Part shown: positions 1 to 9,222 of the stretch, one piece after another
Layout of the letters: each line of letters starts with the position of its first letter
Position numbering within the stretch: position 1 is the first letter of the stretch
Source of the DNA: Gemmatimonadaceae bacterium
Lineage (GTDB): Bacteria; Gemmatimonadota; Gemmatimonadetes; Gemmatimonadales; Gemmatimonadaceae
Assembly: GCA_036496605.1 (NCBI GenBank)
Contig: DASXKV010000032.1
Span: forward strand, 124,001 to 188,000
Direction of reading: 5' to 3'
Length of the DNA stretch: 64,000 nucleotides
The notes under the pieces: generated by a model
Seen by the model: only the letters and a program-made list of their open reading frames with translations
Database searches by the model: none
What the model was told of the DNA's origin: nothing
Translations under genes and position numbers: made by a program

Positions 1-1352
1 TACAGCATCGCTACCGCGCGCAACCCGCGCGTGAAATTCTCCTCGCTCATCCACTCGTTAGGTGCATGGGCGTTCTCGCCGGGAAGACCAAAGCCCATCA
101 GCAGCACTGGGGTGTTGAGGATACGCTGAAAATCGCCGACGACGGGAATCGAGCCTCCTTCGCCAGTGATCACCGGCTCGCGGCCGAAGGCGGCAGCGAG
201 AGCACGTCGCGCGGCGTCGAAGAGCGGACCATCCAGATTCGCTCGCCAGGGTCGTCCCCCGTGAAGATGGATCACCGTGACCTTCACTTCCTTCGGCGCC
301 ACGCGCTCGACGTGCGCGCGCATCAATCGCTCGATCTCCAGCGGATCCTGATCGGGCACGAGCCGGCAGCTCACCTTCGCCATTGCCTTCGCCGGCAGCA
401 CGGTCTTCGCGCCCTCTCCCGTATAGCCGCTCAGTAACCCGTTGACTTCACACGTCGGTCGCATCCACAGGCGCTCGAGGACCGAGAATCCCGCCTCGCC
501 GCCTAACGCCGGCGCACCTGTCTCATCCCGGAAATGTCCTTCGTCGAAGGGAAGCGTGCGAATCTTGCGGCGCGCGGCATCACCCCAATCGATGACCTTG
601 TCGTAGAAGCCGTCGATCGCAATATGGCCCTTGCTGTCGTGCATCGTCGCGAGAATGCGCGCGAGCGCCATCGCCGGATTCACGACCGCACCGCCGTAGC
701 TGCCGGAGTGGAGATCGGTCGACGGGCCCTGGACGTCGATCTGAAAGTAGGCGAGACCGCGAAGCGATGAGAGAATCGACGGAAGCCCCGGCGCGAACAT
801 CGATGAATCGGAGATGACGACGGCGTCGGCGCGCAGCAGATCGGCGTTCGATTCGACGAAGTCCGGGAGATGCTCGCTGCCGACTTCCTCCTCCCCCTCC
901 GCGAGAACCACGACGTTCACGGGCAACGTCCCGCGAGTGCGCAATAACGCTTCGAGCGCCTTGACGTGCAGGAAGAGTTGTCCTTTGTCGTCGACGGATC
1001 CGCGCGCGAAGATCTTTCCCGACCGAACCGTGGGCTCGAACGGAGGGCTTTCCCAGAGCTCGAGCGGCTCCGCCGGCTGTACATCGTAGTGGCCGTAGGC
1101 GAGGACCGTCGGCGTGTCGGGTCCGGCGCCGCGCCATTCGCCGACGACGACGGGATGCCCTGCCGTCGGATGCACGGCGGCCTTCAATCCTGCGTCGCGC
1201 ATGCTTCGAGCCACCCACTCGGCGGCTCGTGCGGTATCCTCGTTATGCTCCGAGCGCGCGCTGACGCTGGGAATCCGCAGCAGCTCGAAGAGCTCGTTCC
1301 GTATGCGTGCTTCGTTCTTCGTGAAGAACTGATCCAAATCGGCGGGAACCAT
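1..1352 (-). CDS. M20 family metallo-dipeptidase, C-terminus cut by window edge
   Basis: Translation from the ATG at 1352 gives an M20/CNDP-type dipeptidase: an early RIPSVS stretch, then AYGHYDVQP carrying the first metal-ligand His and Asp, the GSVDDKGQ segment, AEGEEEVGS with the catalytic and metal-binding glutamates, and late GEGGSIPV. These zinc enzymes hydrolyse small peptides, usually in the cytoplasm. The frame is open to base 1. The last visible residues (NEWMSEENF and following) match the normal end of the family, so only a few residues are probably missing. No clear Shine-Dalgarno precedes the ATG. It lies downstream of the TetR gene on the same strand with about 90 bases between. 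Family identification is strong; the substrate is unknown. Confidence 0.9.
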   Translation of the reverse strand, partial: MVPADLDQFFTKNEARIRNELFELLRIPSVSARSEHNEDTARAAEWVARSMRDAGLKAAVHPTAGHPVVVGEWRGAGPDTPTVLAYGHYDVQPAEPLELWESPPFEPTVRSGKIFARGSVDDKGQLFLHVKALEALLRTRGTLPVNVVVLAEGEEEVGSEHLPDFVESNADLLRADAVVISDSSMFAPGLPSILSSLRGLAYFQIDVQGPSTDLHSGSYGGAVVNPAMALARILATMHDSKGHIAIDGFYDKVIDWGDAARRKIRTLPFDEGHFRDETGAPALGGEAGFSVLERLWMRPTCEVNGLLSGYTGEGAKTVLPAKAMAKVSCRLVPDQDPLEIERLMRAHVERVAPKEVKVTVIHLHGGRPWRANLDGPLFDAARRALAAAFGREPVITGEGGSIPVVGDFQRILNTPVLLMGFGLPGENAHAPNEWMSEENFTRGLRAVAML

Positions 1353-1439
1353 GGACGAGAGTAGGGGCGAGGGGCTAAGGCCTGAGTGACAGTGTTAGCT
1401 GATAGGTGCCAGATGCCGAGAGAAATCGCTAGTCCCCAG

Positions 1440-2105
1440 TCACTGTCTAGCGCTCTCGTGCTTCTCATCGCGCACACCGAGGTAGGAGAGATACAGGCGC
1501 GCCATCTCATCTCCCAGATTTGGTCCGATCAACTGTCGGTGTTCAGGCCAGACCTCGCCGAAGACGGTCGTCTCTCGTAAGGCGCCGAAGAACATCATGA
1601 AGCCGAGTGCGATGGCGCGTTCGGGATCGGGATGCGTCACTTCCGCTCGTCGACTGGGATCGAGCAGGAGCGCACGGAGCCGTTCGATGTTCTGGGCGTT
1701 GACCTGGCGACCCGTCGCCTGAAGGACCGGATCGACGCGCGCCCGCAGAAAGACGCTCCTCGCAACGCCGCGCTTGGCGGCATACACCGCCACGGCGGTG
1801 CGCGCGAACTCGGTGAGAATTTGCGAAACTGACGCGCCGCGCCAATGCTCGGGGTCGAGTAGTTCGTCGGCCCGCTCCTTCATCTGCTTGAAGAAGCGTT
1901 CGTCGAGTAGATGCAGCAGCGCGTCTTTGTCGGGAAAGCGCCGATAGAAGGCGCCGACCGTGACTCCCGCGCGGTCCATGATCTCGGCGAGCGTTGCCTC
2001 GGTGAAGCTCTTTTCCTCGAGCACGCGCTCCGCAGCGTCGAGAATCCGGTCGAGCGTCTCCTGACTGCGCGTCTGCTGCGGAGGTCGGAATCTCGGAATT
2101 GTCAT
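1440..2105 (-). CDS. TetR/AcrR family transcriptional regulator
   Basis: A protein of about 221 residues with an N-terminal TetR helix-turn-helix: TRSQETLDRILDAAERVL, then the recognition helix region AGVTVGAFYRRFPDKDAL. The rest is an all-helical ligand-binding domain with no specific family match. The frame extends 31 codons further upstream, but ATG 2105 is preceded by GGAGG at nine bases and starts just before the DNA-binding domain, so it is preferred. The regulator is in line with the dipeptidase downstream and the glycosyltransferase upstream. Its target may be its own operon or the dipeptidase, but no operator palindrome was confirmed. Confidence 0.88.
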   Translation of the reverse strand: MTIPRFRPPQQTRSQETLDRILDAAERVLEEKSFTEATLAEIMDRAGVTVGAFYRRFPDKDALLHLLDERFFKQMKERADELLDPEHWRGASVSQILTEFARTAVAVYAAKRGVARSVFLRARVDPVLQATGRQVNAQNIERLRALLLDPSRRAEVTHPDPERAIALGFMMFFGALRETTVFGEVWPEHRQLIGPNLGDEMARLYLSYLGVRDEKHESARQ

Positions 2106-2246
2106 CGCACGAGCCTCCACTGGCCATCGGTGCGGTGCGATACCCCGGTGAGGGAATCGCGTCGACTCTAACAAGCAGTCTGCCGCGCCAACTTGCAAGG
2201 ATGCTCACGCATTTGGCCTGGAATCCCTTACGGCAATGCCCGCCGC

Positions 2247-3812
2247 CTATCTGCGTGCCGGCCAACCCCCCGTCCACCCTCGCAGGATCCAGAGACGACG
2301 CTGCGTCACCAGGCCGTGGCGGTTTCGCATATCTACAAGGCTGTCGCGGCCGATGGTGCGAAAGAATGGTGCAAGCTGCGCCACGATCGGATGCGTGTCC
2401 ACGGTCTCGTCGAGTGCGACGACGAGATTGTCTCCCGCGCGCGCCGTCTCGGCGAAGCCCGGCCACAGATCGTACTGGTTGCTCCGCCCGCCAAGATTCA
2501 GCGAGAACGTGGTCACATGGTTTGGTGTGTAGAACGCAAGCTCGGCGGCATCCATGTAGCGGTCCGCGGCAAGCCATGTGCGACCTCGTGACCCGGATGC
2601 AGTCTGCTGCGCAATGAGCGAGGCCGCAGCGGCGAGCTCGTGCCAGCCCGCCGAACGCGCTACCGGATCCTTTCGCGGAGGAATGGGAAGGATCTCGAAC
2701 GCGGCGTGGAGGTAAACCAGTGCTGAAACGGCCATAGCAAGCCACAAACCCGCCCGGAACCATTTCACCAGCACTGGCGACATCGGCAATGCGGCGAGAA
2801 GGGGAATGGCTGCGATGTAAGCGGGTGCAGGCCAGTTCGCCTCGACCCGTTGACGCGTTGCACTGTAGCAGAAGAACAGGAAGGTGAACGCTGTCACGAC
2901 CGCGAGTACATACGTCACATCAGACACCGAGCGGCGCAGCCCGCGGACAACGGCCAAGCCAAGCAGCACGAAGAGAATCGGCGAGACGAGTCCGGCCTGA
3001 CCGCCGATCATGTCGCCGAGACGCTTGAGTGGCGCGAATACGTCGCGATGGGTGGGCGCCGCCAAGCCATGATGGATCTGAAACCCGAACGACGCCCACT
3101 CGTGACTCGCGTTCCAGAGCAGCACGGGAAGAAACACAATCGTAGCGACGACGCAGGCGACGTACGGTCCTGAATCGCGCAATCGCTGACGCAAGCTCGC
3201 GCGAGACAGAACAGCCAGCGTGACACCGATCGGCATGAGAATCGACGTGTACTTCGAGCTGAACGCGAAGCCGAGAGCGATTCCTGTCGCGATCCACCAG
3301 CCGAGCGACGCTCGGGATGCCCGTGGGGCCTGGAGTGCGCGTACGAGCGTGTACATGCCAACGGCGCTCGTCGCGAGGAGCGGCGAGTCCGGCGTGGCGA
3401 GGACGAGACCAGCCGCAGCGAGTGGCATACACGTTATGATTGCAGCGCCGCGGAGCGCGGAATCCTCGTCCCCGATTTGCCGCGCGATTCCTGCGCACGC
3501 GAGGGCGGCGACAAAACCCGCAAGTACTGGCAAAAGCCGCACGCCTAACGCGGTAGTACCGAGTAGTGCCGTGCCGCCGCGAATCAGGATCGGAATCCCA
3601 GGCGGATGATCGAAATATCCGGCGGCGAGGCGACGCGACCATTCCCAGTAGTAGGCTTCGTCTCCGAAAAGCGGAATCAGACCGGCGAAGACGAGACGGA
3701 CGACGGCACCGGCGACGAGCACGCCGATGATGAGTGTTCGCCGGGATGTCAGACCCAGGGGGTCGCGAACGCCCGTCAAACGACTCGTCTGAGCCGGTGT
3801 CGCCGTCGCCAT
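2247..3812 (-). CDS. ArnT/PMT-like membrane glycosyltransferase
   Basis: About 521 residues with roughly ten or more hydrophobic segments. After the first membrane span comes FGDEAYYWEWSRRLAAGYFD followed by HPPG, the acidic first periplasmic loop of GT39/GT83 (ArnT, dolichyl-phosphate-mannose mannosyltransferase-like) enzymes. Members move a sugar from a polyprenyl-phosphate donor to lipid A, protein or glycan on the outer face of the inner membrane. ATG 3812 starts shortly before the first span and overlaps the PHP gene end by 37 bases; an earlier in-frame start at 3863 would lengthen the overlap. The acceptor and sugar cannot be read from sequence. Coupling to the membrane PHP protein suggests a common envelope role, which is inference. 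Confidence 0.8.
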   Translation of the reverse strand: MATATPAQTSRLTGVRDPLGLTSRRTLIIGVLVAGAVVRLVFAGLIPLFGDEAYYWEWSRRLAAGYFDHPPGIPILIRGGTALLGTTALGVRLLPVLAGFVAALACAGIARQIGDEDSALRGAAIITCMPLAAAGLVLATPDSPLLATSAVGMYTLVRALQAPRASRASLGWWIATGIALGFAFSSKYTSILMPIGVTLAVLSRASLRQRLRDSGPYVACVVATIVFLPVLLWNASHEWASFGFQIHHGLAAPTHRDVFAPLKRLGDMIGGQAGLVSPILFVLLGLAVVRGLRRSVSDVTYVLAVVTAFTFLFFCYSATRQRVEANWPAPAYIAAIPLLAALPMSPVLVKWFRAGLWLAMAVSALVYLHAAFEILPIPPRKDPVARSAGWHELAAAASLIAQQTASGSRGRTWLAADRYMDAAELAFYTPNHVTTFSLNLGGRSNQYDLWPGFAETARAGDNLVVALDETVDTHPIVAQLAPFFRTIGRDSLVDMRNRHGLVTQRRLWILRGWTGGWPARR

Positions 3813-5149
3813 GCCGTTGTTAGGCTTGCCGTCAACACGACCGCCCACACCCAGATGACCCACATGATCCGCTCGTCAACCGAAAGCGTCGTCAACATTC
3901 CCCAGGTCACCAGCGGGAGAGTGAGCGCGACGCCGAACACGTTGCTGCCATTCAGCTCACCGGCGACGCGCCGCTCCACGACGCGCGTGGCATCGTGGCC
4001 GAGCCGCAGCGCGCTCTCGATCGCCGACTCGAGCGAGTCTGTGCGCATCCCGCGCCAGCCCGGAATGATGAGCAGTGTCCATCCAGGGGCGGTTTTCCCC
4101 CAGCCGTGATTATCGCTTCCCGCCACCATCGCGAGATGCAGACTATCCGCCAGGTGCACGATCCGCGATCGCATGATGCGCGTTTGATCGAGACCGCGCG
4201 GCGAGCCGTCCACGACCTCGATCGCACGCGCTCCAGCCGTTCCCGGACCTCTGGCAGCAACGACGTTGTTCAAGTTGGCCGGCAGCGTCTCGATGACGAT
4301 CGGCTCGTGGTTGCGAATGAGACTCGCGAGCGCCAGCGCTTGCTCGTCGACGTCGCGAAGATCGGCGGACGTGAGCCCCTTGTAGAAGCGATTGGCTCCG
4401 AGAATGTTGACGTGCTCACTCCGCCATCCAGCCTCGAGTGACTGCAGCAGCATCGTGCCTTGTCCTGCTTCGGCAGGATTGTCGGCGATGCCGAGCTCCG
4501 CGCCATGAACCGTGCGATGATCCGAGATGTATGCGGCATCGAATCCGGCGGCGCGATGCCAAGCGCGTACGTCGGCCGGATCCCAACCGGGACGTCCGTC
4601 GTGAGAATATCGCGTATGCGAGTGAAAGTCGACCGCAAGCAGTACGTCGGACGCCTCGAGCGCCAGCGACGCCATGGGCCGGGGAAGGACAAGGGCAGCG
4701 GCGTAACTCAGAACGACGACGAGCAGAAAAATCGCGCCGTGAGTCGCCTCGCTCGCGACGCGCGTGCGACGCGTCTTCGGCGCCTGCTCCGGATTCGGTT
4801 GGCGACGAATCCGCCACGTCCTGATCGCGATGTAGAGAACCATCAGCGAGAGAACCACGGCAATGTGCTGACGAGCGCCGAGCAGCGTGAGCGTGTCGAG
4901 TATCGCCGAGATCGGCGCGATGGCGAGGTAGCCGACTGAATGCTCGAGACGAGCCTCGGTTACCGCACCGAGTGAGACCGCGTCGCGAATGGGATCTACG
5001 GCGAACGCGGCGGTGAGAAGCACGAGGAAAGTCGCGACTACGCCGGACCATGGAACGCGCTGATAGATCGGCGCCGGTGGGGCCGCGGGCAACGGTTCGA
5101 GCCGCGCCGCAGAGTGTTTGCGCGAACGATGTCGGGAAGATTGAGCCAC
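3776..5149 (-). CDS. Membrane-anchored PHP-domain (CehA/McbA-like) metal-dependent phosphoesterase
   Basis: The N-terminal third has about three hydrophobic spans (around VVATFLVLLTAAFAV, HIAVVLSLMVLYIAI and AIFLLVVVLSYAAALVL). A PHP domain follows: VDFHSHTRYSHDG with clustered metal-binding histidines, YISDHRTVHG, and late GSDNHGWGK. Two more hydrophobic helices close the protein. PHP proteins of this kind hydrolyse phosphoesters using a multi-metal centre; the topology places the domain beside the membrane, side unknown. The start is uncertain: GTG 5149 is chosen, while an in-frame TTG at 5242 would leave almost no room for the promoter of the divergent gene at 5263. It overlaps the glycosyltransferase downstream. 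Confidence 0.75.
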   Translation of the reverse strand: MAQSSRHRSRKHSAARLEPLPAAPPAPIYQRVPWSGVVATFLVLLTAAFAVDPIRDAVSLGAVTEARLEHSVGYLAIAPISAILDTLTLLGARQHIAVVLSLMVLYIAIRTWRIRRQPNPEQAPKTRRTRVASEATHGAIFLLVVVLSYAAALVLPRPMASLALEASDVLLAVDFHSHTRYSHDGRPGWDPADVRAWHRAAGFDAAYISDHRTVHGAELGIADNPAEAGQGTMLLQSLEAGWRSEHVNILGANRFYKGLTSADLRDVDEQALALASLIRNHEPIVIETLPANLNNVVAARGPGTAGARAIEVVDGSPRGLDQTRIMRSRIVHLADSLHLAMVAGSDNHGWGKTAPGWTLLIIPGWRGMRTDSLESAIESALRLGHDATRVVERRVAGELNGSNVFGVALTLPLVTWGMLTTLSVDERIMWVIWVWAVVLTASLTTAWRRRHRLRRVV

Positions 5150-5262
5150 GAAACGGGAGGTGAGCGAGAGGGCGGTGAGGCACGCCGCCGTCGAGGCATG
5201 TAACCTTCTCTCAGTACGCCTCCGCGACAAGCGGTGTCGCAAAGATCATCCGGAATTTGCCC

Positions 5263-7311
5263 ATGGCAAATCGGCTTGCAAACGAAACCAGTCCATATCT
5301 GCTGCAGCACGCCGGGAATCCCGTGGACTGGTATCCGTGGGGCGACGACGCGCTGCTTCGCGCACGGACTGAGGACAAACCGATTCTGCTCAGCGTGGGC
5401 TACGCCGCCTGCCATTGGTGCCACGTCATGGAGCACGAGTCCTTCGAGGACGAGGCAACGGCCAGTTTGATGAATGAGAAGTTCATCAACATCAAGGTCG
5501 ATCGCGAGGAGAGGCCGGACATCGACGGCATCTACATGCAAGCGGTGCAGGCCATGACCGGCCACGGCGGGTGGCCGATGACGGTATTTCTCACACCCGA
5601 GGGACTGCCGTTTTATGCCGGCACCTACTTTCCGGCCGACGACCGTCACGGCCTGCCCTCCTTCAGGCGCGTGATTTCAGCGGTGGGCGAGGCATATCAG
5701 AATCGCCGAGGAGACGTCGAGCGCACGACGACGCAGCTGCGTCAGTTCTTCGCGTCAACCACGCATCCGACGCGCAGCACGGGCGCTCTCACCTCTCTTT
5801 TGCTCGAGCGCGCCTATCGCGAGCTGGCCCGGGACTACGACCTGCGCAACGGCGGCTTCGGCGGCGCGCCGAAGTTCCCGCAGGCCATGGCACTCGATTC
5901 CCTCCTTCGTTATTGGGCTCGGACGCGTACCTCGCTCGCCCTCACGATTGCACAGGAGTCGTTTCGTGCAATGGCGCGCGGGGGCATCTTCGACCAATTG
6001 GGTGGCGGCTTCGCTCGTTATGCAGTGGACCAGGCGTGGCTCGTTCCCCATTTCGAGAAGATGCTGTACGACAACGCGCTGCTTGCCCGACTCGGAACAC
6101 ATCTCTGGCAGGCCACCAAGGATGCCGAGATCCGACGCGTTGTCGAGGAGACCCTCGATTGGGCGTTGCGCGAGATGGCTGCTCCAGACGGTGGATTCTT
6201 CTCGTCGCTGGACGCGGACAGTGAAGGCCACGAAGGCAAGTTCTACGTTTGGTCGGTCGAGGAAGTCAGCGCGTTGCTCGGTGCCGAAGCGGCCCTGGCG
6301 ATCGAGTACTGGGGAGTAACCGCCGGCGGGAACTTCGAGGGGAAGAGCATTCTCCACGTACCTAACGAGCCAAGGGTCGTGGCCGCCCGTAACGGGATTA
6401 CCGTCGACGAACTTCGCGCCCGCATCGCGAGTGCGGCCCACACGCTTCTGGCTGCGCGCGCATCGCGTGTTCGTCCTGGCTGCGACGACAAAACGCTCGC
6501 GTCATGGAACGGGCTGATGCTACGCGCCCTCGCCGAAGCCGCGCGCGCCTTCGACCGGATGTCGTACCGTGCCGAAGCGATTCGACACGGCGAGTATCTC
6601 TTCGGCTTGCTCGTACGCGACGGCCGCGTGTTTCGAACGGCGAAGCACGGCCGAGCGAAGATTTCCGGGTTTCTCGAGGATTATGCCGCGCTCGGCCTCG
6701 CGGCGCTCTCTCTCTACGAGCTCACCTTCGACGAGACCTGGCTCACCCGCGCGCACACTCTTGCCGAATCCGCGGTGCGCTGGTTCTGGGACGACGACAC
6801 CGGCGCTTTCTTCGATACTGCCAGCGATCACGAGTCCCTCGTGACGCGCCCGCGCGACGTGACCGACAATGCAACGCCTTCGGGAACGTCGCTCGCCGCC
6901 GAGCTGCTCGCACGGCTCGCCGATCTGTTGCAAGACGAGTCGATGCGCCGCCGGGCGACGTATGTGCTCGAGACGATCGCCGAGCCTATGGTGCGGCAGC
7001 CGGCCGCCTTCGGACACGCATTAGGCGTCGCCGACCAGCTCGTCCGCGGCGCGATCGAGCTGGCGATCGTCGGTGATCCGGCGGCCGACGACTTCCGGTC
7101 GCTGAACCGCGCCGCGGCGGAGCGATACGTCCCGTCACTCGTCCTCGCGGGTGGACCGGTGCGCGACACCGAGACGATTCCGCTTCTCGCCGACCGGACG
7201 GCTGCGGGGGGACGCGCGACCGCCTACGTCTGCCGCCACTACACATGCGACGCGCCCGTGACGGACGCCGAGGCACTCTCGGCGCAGCTCGAAGCCGCCG
7301 CGAGCGCCTAA
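5263..7311 (+). CDS. DUF255 thioredoxin-domain protein (YyaL/SSP411 family)
   Basis: About 682 residues. It opens with the family signature [15 protein letters not shown] and NPVDWYPW, then a thioredoxin-like domain with C50-H-W-C53 in the segment [14 protein letters not shown]. The remainder is an (alpha/alpha)6-barrel-like region resembling N-acylglucosamine 2-epimerases, with motifs such as [11 protein letters not shown] and [12 protein letters not shown]. Length is normal for the family. The role of bacterial members is poorly defined; a redox or sugar-related function is only suggested by the folds. ATG 5263 fits the conserved family start; TTG 5257 is in frame two codons earlier. Its stop TAA lies inside a copy of the GCCTAACG octamer. 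It converges on the HPt gene with seven bases between. Confidence 0.9.
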   Translation: MANRLANETSPYLLQHAGNPVDWYPWGDDALLRARTEDKPILLSVGYAACHWCHVMEHESFEDEATASLMNEKFINIKVDREERPDIDGIYMQAVQAMTGHGGWPMTVFLTPEGLPFYAGTYFPADDRHGLPSFRRVISAVGEAYQNRRGDVERTTTQLRQFFASTTHPTRSTGALTSLLLERAYRELARDYDLRNGGFGGAPKFPQAMALDSLLRYWARTRTSLALTIAQESFRAMARGGIFDQLGGGFARYAVDQAWLVPHFEKMLYDNALLARLGTHLWQATKDAEIRRVVEETLDWALREMAAPDGGFFSSLDADSEGHEGKFYVWSVEEVSALLGAEAALAIEYWGVTAGGNFEGKSILHVPNEPRVVAARNGITVDELRARIASAAHTLLAARASRVRPGCDDKTLASWNGLMLRALAEAARAFDRMSYRAEAIRHGEYLFGLLVRDGRVFRTAKHGRAKISGFLEDYAALGLAALSLYELTFDETWLTRAHTLAESAVRWFWDDDTGAFFDTASDHESLVTRPRDVTDNATPSGTSLAAELLARLADLLQDESMRRRATYVLETIAEPMVRQPAAFGHALGVADQLVRGAIELAIVGDPAADDFRSLNRAAAERYVPSLVLAGGPVRDTETIPLLADRTAAGGRATAYVCRHYTCDAPVTDAEALSAQLEAAASA

Positions 7312-7318
7312 CGTCTGT

Positions 7319-7684
7319 TCACGCGGTCCGGCGCGCGACGTCGGCCCTCGCGGCCTCGAGGACGGTACATGCGGCAACGAATGCGTCCTGGAGCGACGGT
7401 ACCATCGGCGCCAGCACGTCGACCGACGCGCCAGCCGAGCCACGCCGCTCGATCGCGTCGGCGCACTTGCCTAACGGACCGGCGCCAAGATTGCCCGCGC
7501 TCGACTTGAGCGCGTGCGCGGCGGCGATAATCGCCGCCGCATTCCCGCTCGCGATCCCCTCTTCGGCCGCCGCGATTCGATCCCGCCCCTGAACGATGAA
7601 GAGATCGATGATCTGAAGCAGGAAATGCGAACCGAAGCGAGTGGCAAGCCGCTCGAGATGTGTTCGATCGACTGGATCGGCCAT
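7319..7684 (-). CDS. HPt (histidine phosphotransfer) domain protein
   Basis: A 121-residue single-domain protein. AHALKSSAGNLGA places the phosphorylatable histidine at about residue 57 in the usual H-x-L-K-G/S-S helix. HPt proteins pass phosphoryl groups between receivers of hybrid kinases and response regulators. It begins six bases after the lipoprotein stop and is the last gene of the kinase-regulator-lipoprotein operon. The kinase of that operon is not hybrid and so does not itself need an HPt. Either the HPt serves one of the hybrid kinases elsewhere in the genome (three receiver-bearing kinases lie in this window) or it dephosphorylates the co-encoded regulator. Which one is unknown. 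Confidence 0.87.
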   Translation of the reverse strand: MADPVDRTHLERLATRFGSHFLLQIIDLFIVQGRDRIAAAEEGIASGNAAAIIAAAHALKSSAGNLGAGPLGKCADAIERRGSAGASVDVLAPMVPSLQDAFVAACTVLEAARADVARRTA

Positions 7685-7690
7685 CGCCGC

Positions 7691-8512
7691 CTAACGGGGT
7701 AACCTATACCACGGGGTGAAGGTACCGTACTGCGCCGGATCGAAGGTAGCGTCGCTCAATGGGACGTCGATGCGCACATTCGCATAGACCTCGTGCAGGC
7801 TCGGCTTGCCGTCGCGGAGCCCCATGACCTCTTCGGAAACCCAGGCCTGCCCGTGCGGGACATACTTCATGAACCGGTACTCCACGTGACGTGGTCCGCT
7901 GGGCGTCGTGACCGTCTCCAGAAGCCTAACGAATAGCAATCGCTCGGCGTCAACCCAGAACTGCTTGCTCGCGCTGTCGCCCGGCGAAGCACCGACGATG
8001 AAGACCGGCCGCCCCTCCCATGTTCCTCGCGAAATCTTCGACAGGTCGATCCCCCGTCGCCGCAGAATGTCAGCCGTGCGATCCACAGGCTGTGTGTAAA
8101 CGTCGAAGCCAAGGATGAGGAGCTCGTTCATGTCCGCGTTCGCGGCAGCGAGCTTGCCGTTGGCGAAGCGGTACACAGTGTCACCCGCATAGATCACCCC
8201 GCCGCGACTGGCCGTGTCGGTGTCGATGCGAAGGCGCCCCGGAAACTTTCCCGCTTCGAGCCACTGTTGAACGGAGGTCCCACCGTTTGCCAATGTGAGC
8301 GTCGTTGTCTGCGAGAAGGTCAACGTCTTGTACCAGACCGCCGAGTACTTGTCGTGCATCGCGCGAACGACGTCGGTACCGTTCGCCGGGTCGGTTCGCC
8401 TGCCCTGTGAGACCGTCGATGGCGATGGCGAAGTCGCGGCAGGCGAATGCGCGCAACCGAAAACGGCGATCGACAGAGCAAGGACTGCGCAACGAGCAAA
8501 GCAAGGTGTCAT
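7691..8512 (-). CDS. Predicted lipoprotein, LolA/DUF-like fold
   Basis: A 273-residue protein with a lipoprotein signal: MTPCFARCAVLALSIAVFGC, lipobox VFGC with the modified cysteine near residue 20. The mature part has alternating short beta segments (TLTFSQTTTLTL, RLRIDTDTASRGGVIYAGDTVYRF, PVFIVGA, KQFWVDAERLLFVRL), the pattern of LolA/LppX-like beta barrels that hold lipid, but I cannot name a specific family. Its ATG overlaps the stop of the response regulator gene by four bases (ATGA), so it is probably co-translated with that two-component system. A role as an envelope sensor accessory or as a regulated output is possible. Confidence 0.72.
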   Translation of the reverse strand: MTPCFARCAVLALSIAVFGCAHSPAATSPSPSTVSQGRRTDPANGTDVVRAMHDKYSAVWYKTLTFSQTTTLTLANGGTSVQQWLEAGKFPGRLRIDTDTASRGGVIYAGDTVYRFANGKLAAANADMNELLILGFDVYTQPVDRTADILRRRGIDLSKISRGTWEGRPVFIVGASPGDSASKQFWVDAERLLFVRLLETVTTPSGPRHVEYRFMKYVPHGQAWVSEEVMGLRDGKPSLHEVYANVRIDVPLSDATFDPAQYGTFTPWYRLPR

Positions 8513-9222
8513 GGCTCGAGCCGGTATCCAGCCTTCCAGACCGTGAGAATATGCCGCGGCGCCGACGGATCGTCTTCGAGCTTCCGACGCAGCTCGGCAA
8601 TATGAATGTCCACCGTTCGGGTCATGACTTCAACTCGGTGTCCCCAGACCTCCCGTAACAACTCGACACGCGACGCCACCGCTCCCCTTCTCCGGACCAG
8701 CGTCAGCAACAGGTCGAACTCCTTTGGGCTCAGCGCGACGAGCTGCCCGGCTTTCGTCACCGTGCGCGACGCCGGGTTGATCTCCACGTCCCCAAACCGC
8801 TCGACCGTCTCACTTCCGGCGTGTACCGCCCGATCCGACATGCGCGAACGACGAAGCAACGCACCCACGCGCGCGAGTAGTTCGAGCACACCGCACGGCT
8901 TCGTGACATAGTCGTCGGCGCCGAGCCGGAAGCCAAGAACCTTATCCGCTTCCTGACCGCGCGCTGTGAGGATGAGCACCGGCATCTCGAGGCCGTCGTC
9001 ACGCAGACTTCGTAGCACGCGATAGCCGTCCATCCCCGGCAGCATGAGATCGAGAATCACGAGATCTGGAAGCCACTGCTTCGCCCTCGCGAGTCCGGTC
9101 TCGCCATCCTCGGCGACCGCCACCTCGTAGCCCTCGATCTCGAGTCCGGTGCGAAGACCGTAGGCGAGATCGGGATTGTCCTCGACGATGAGGATATTCC
9201 CCTGCTGCGTCAGCACCGACAT
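8509..9222 (-). CDS. OmpR/PhoB-family response regulator
   Basis: A 237-residue protein: receiver domain at residues 8-125 with acidic pair ED (ILIVEDNPDLA), phosphoacceptor Asp about 58 (LVILDLMLPGMDGY) and the conserved lysine in DDYVTKPCG. A winged-helix DNA-binding domain follows (LSPKEFDLLLTLVRR, then RTVDIHIAELRRKLEDD and ILTVWKAGYRLEP). The ATG at 9222 shares one base with the kinase stop (TAATG), giving tight coupling. A longer in-frame extension to 9468 lies wholly inside the kinase gene and is rejected. It should bind direct repeats at target promoters after phosphorylation by the upstream kinase. Confidence 0.95.
   Translation of the reverse strand: MSVLTQQGNILIVEDNPDLAYGLRTGLEIEGYEVAVAEDGETGLARAKQWLPDLVILDLMLPGMDGYRVLRSLRDDGLEMPVLILTARGQEADKVLGFRLGADDYVTKPCGVLELLARVGALLRRSRMSDRAVHAGSETVERFGDVEINPASRTVTKAGQLVALSPKEFDLLLTLVRRRGAVASRVELLREVWGHRVEVMTRTVDIHIAELRRKLEDDPSAPRHILTVWKAGYRLEP

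Noticed and set aside
580-1218. Arg-rich minus-strand frame of 212 residues
   Set aside because: It is out of frame with the clear M20 dipeptidase that covers the same bases on the same strand.
1365-1439. Terminator between the TetR and dipeptidase genes
   Set aside because: Only a seven-base GACAGTG/CACTGTC match was found, with no T tract, too weak to call.
1543-2763. Minus-strand frame of 406 residues
   Set aside because: Arg-rich, no domain, and overlaps the TetR and glycosyltransferase genes in another frame.
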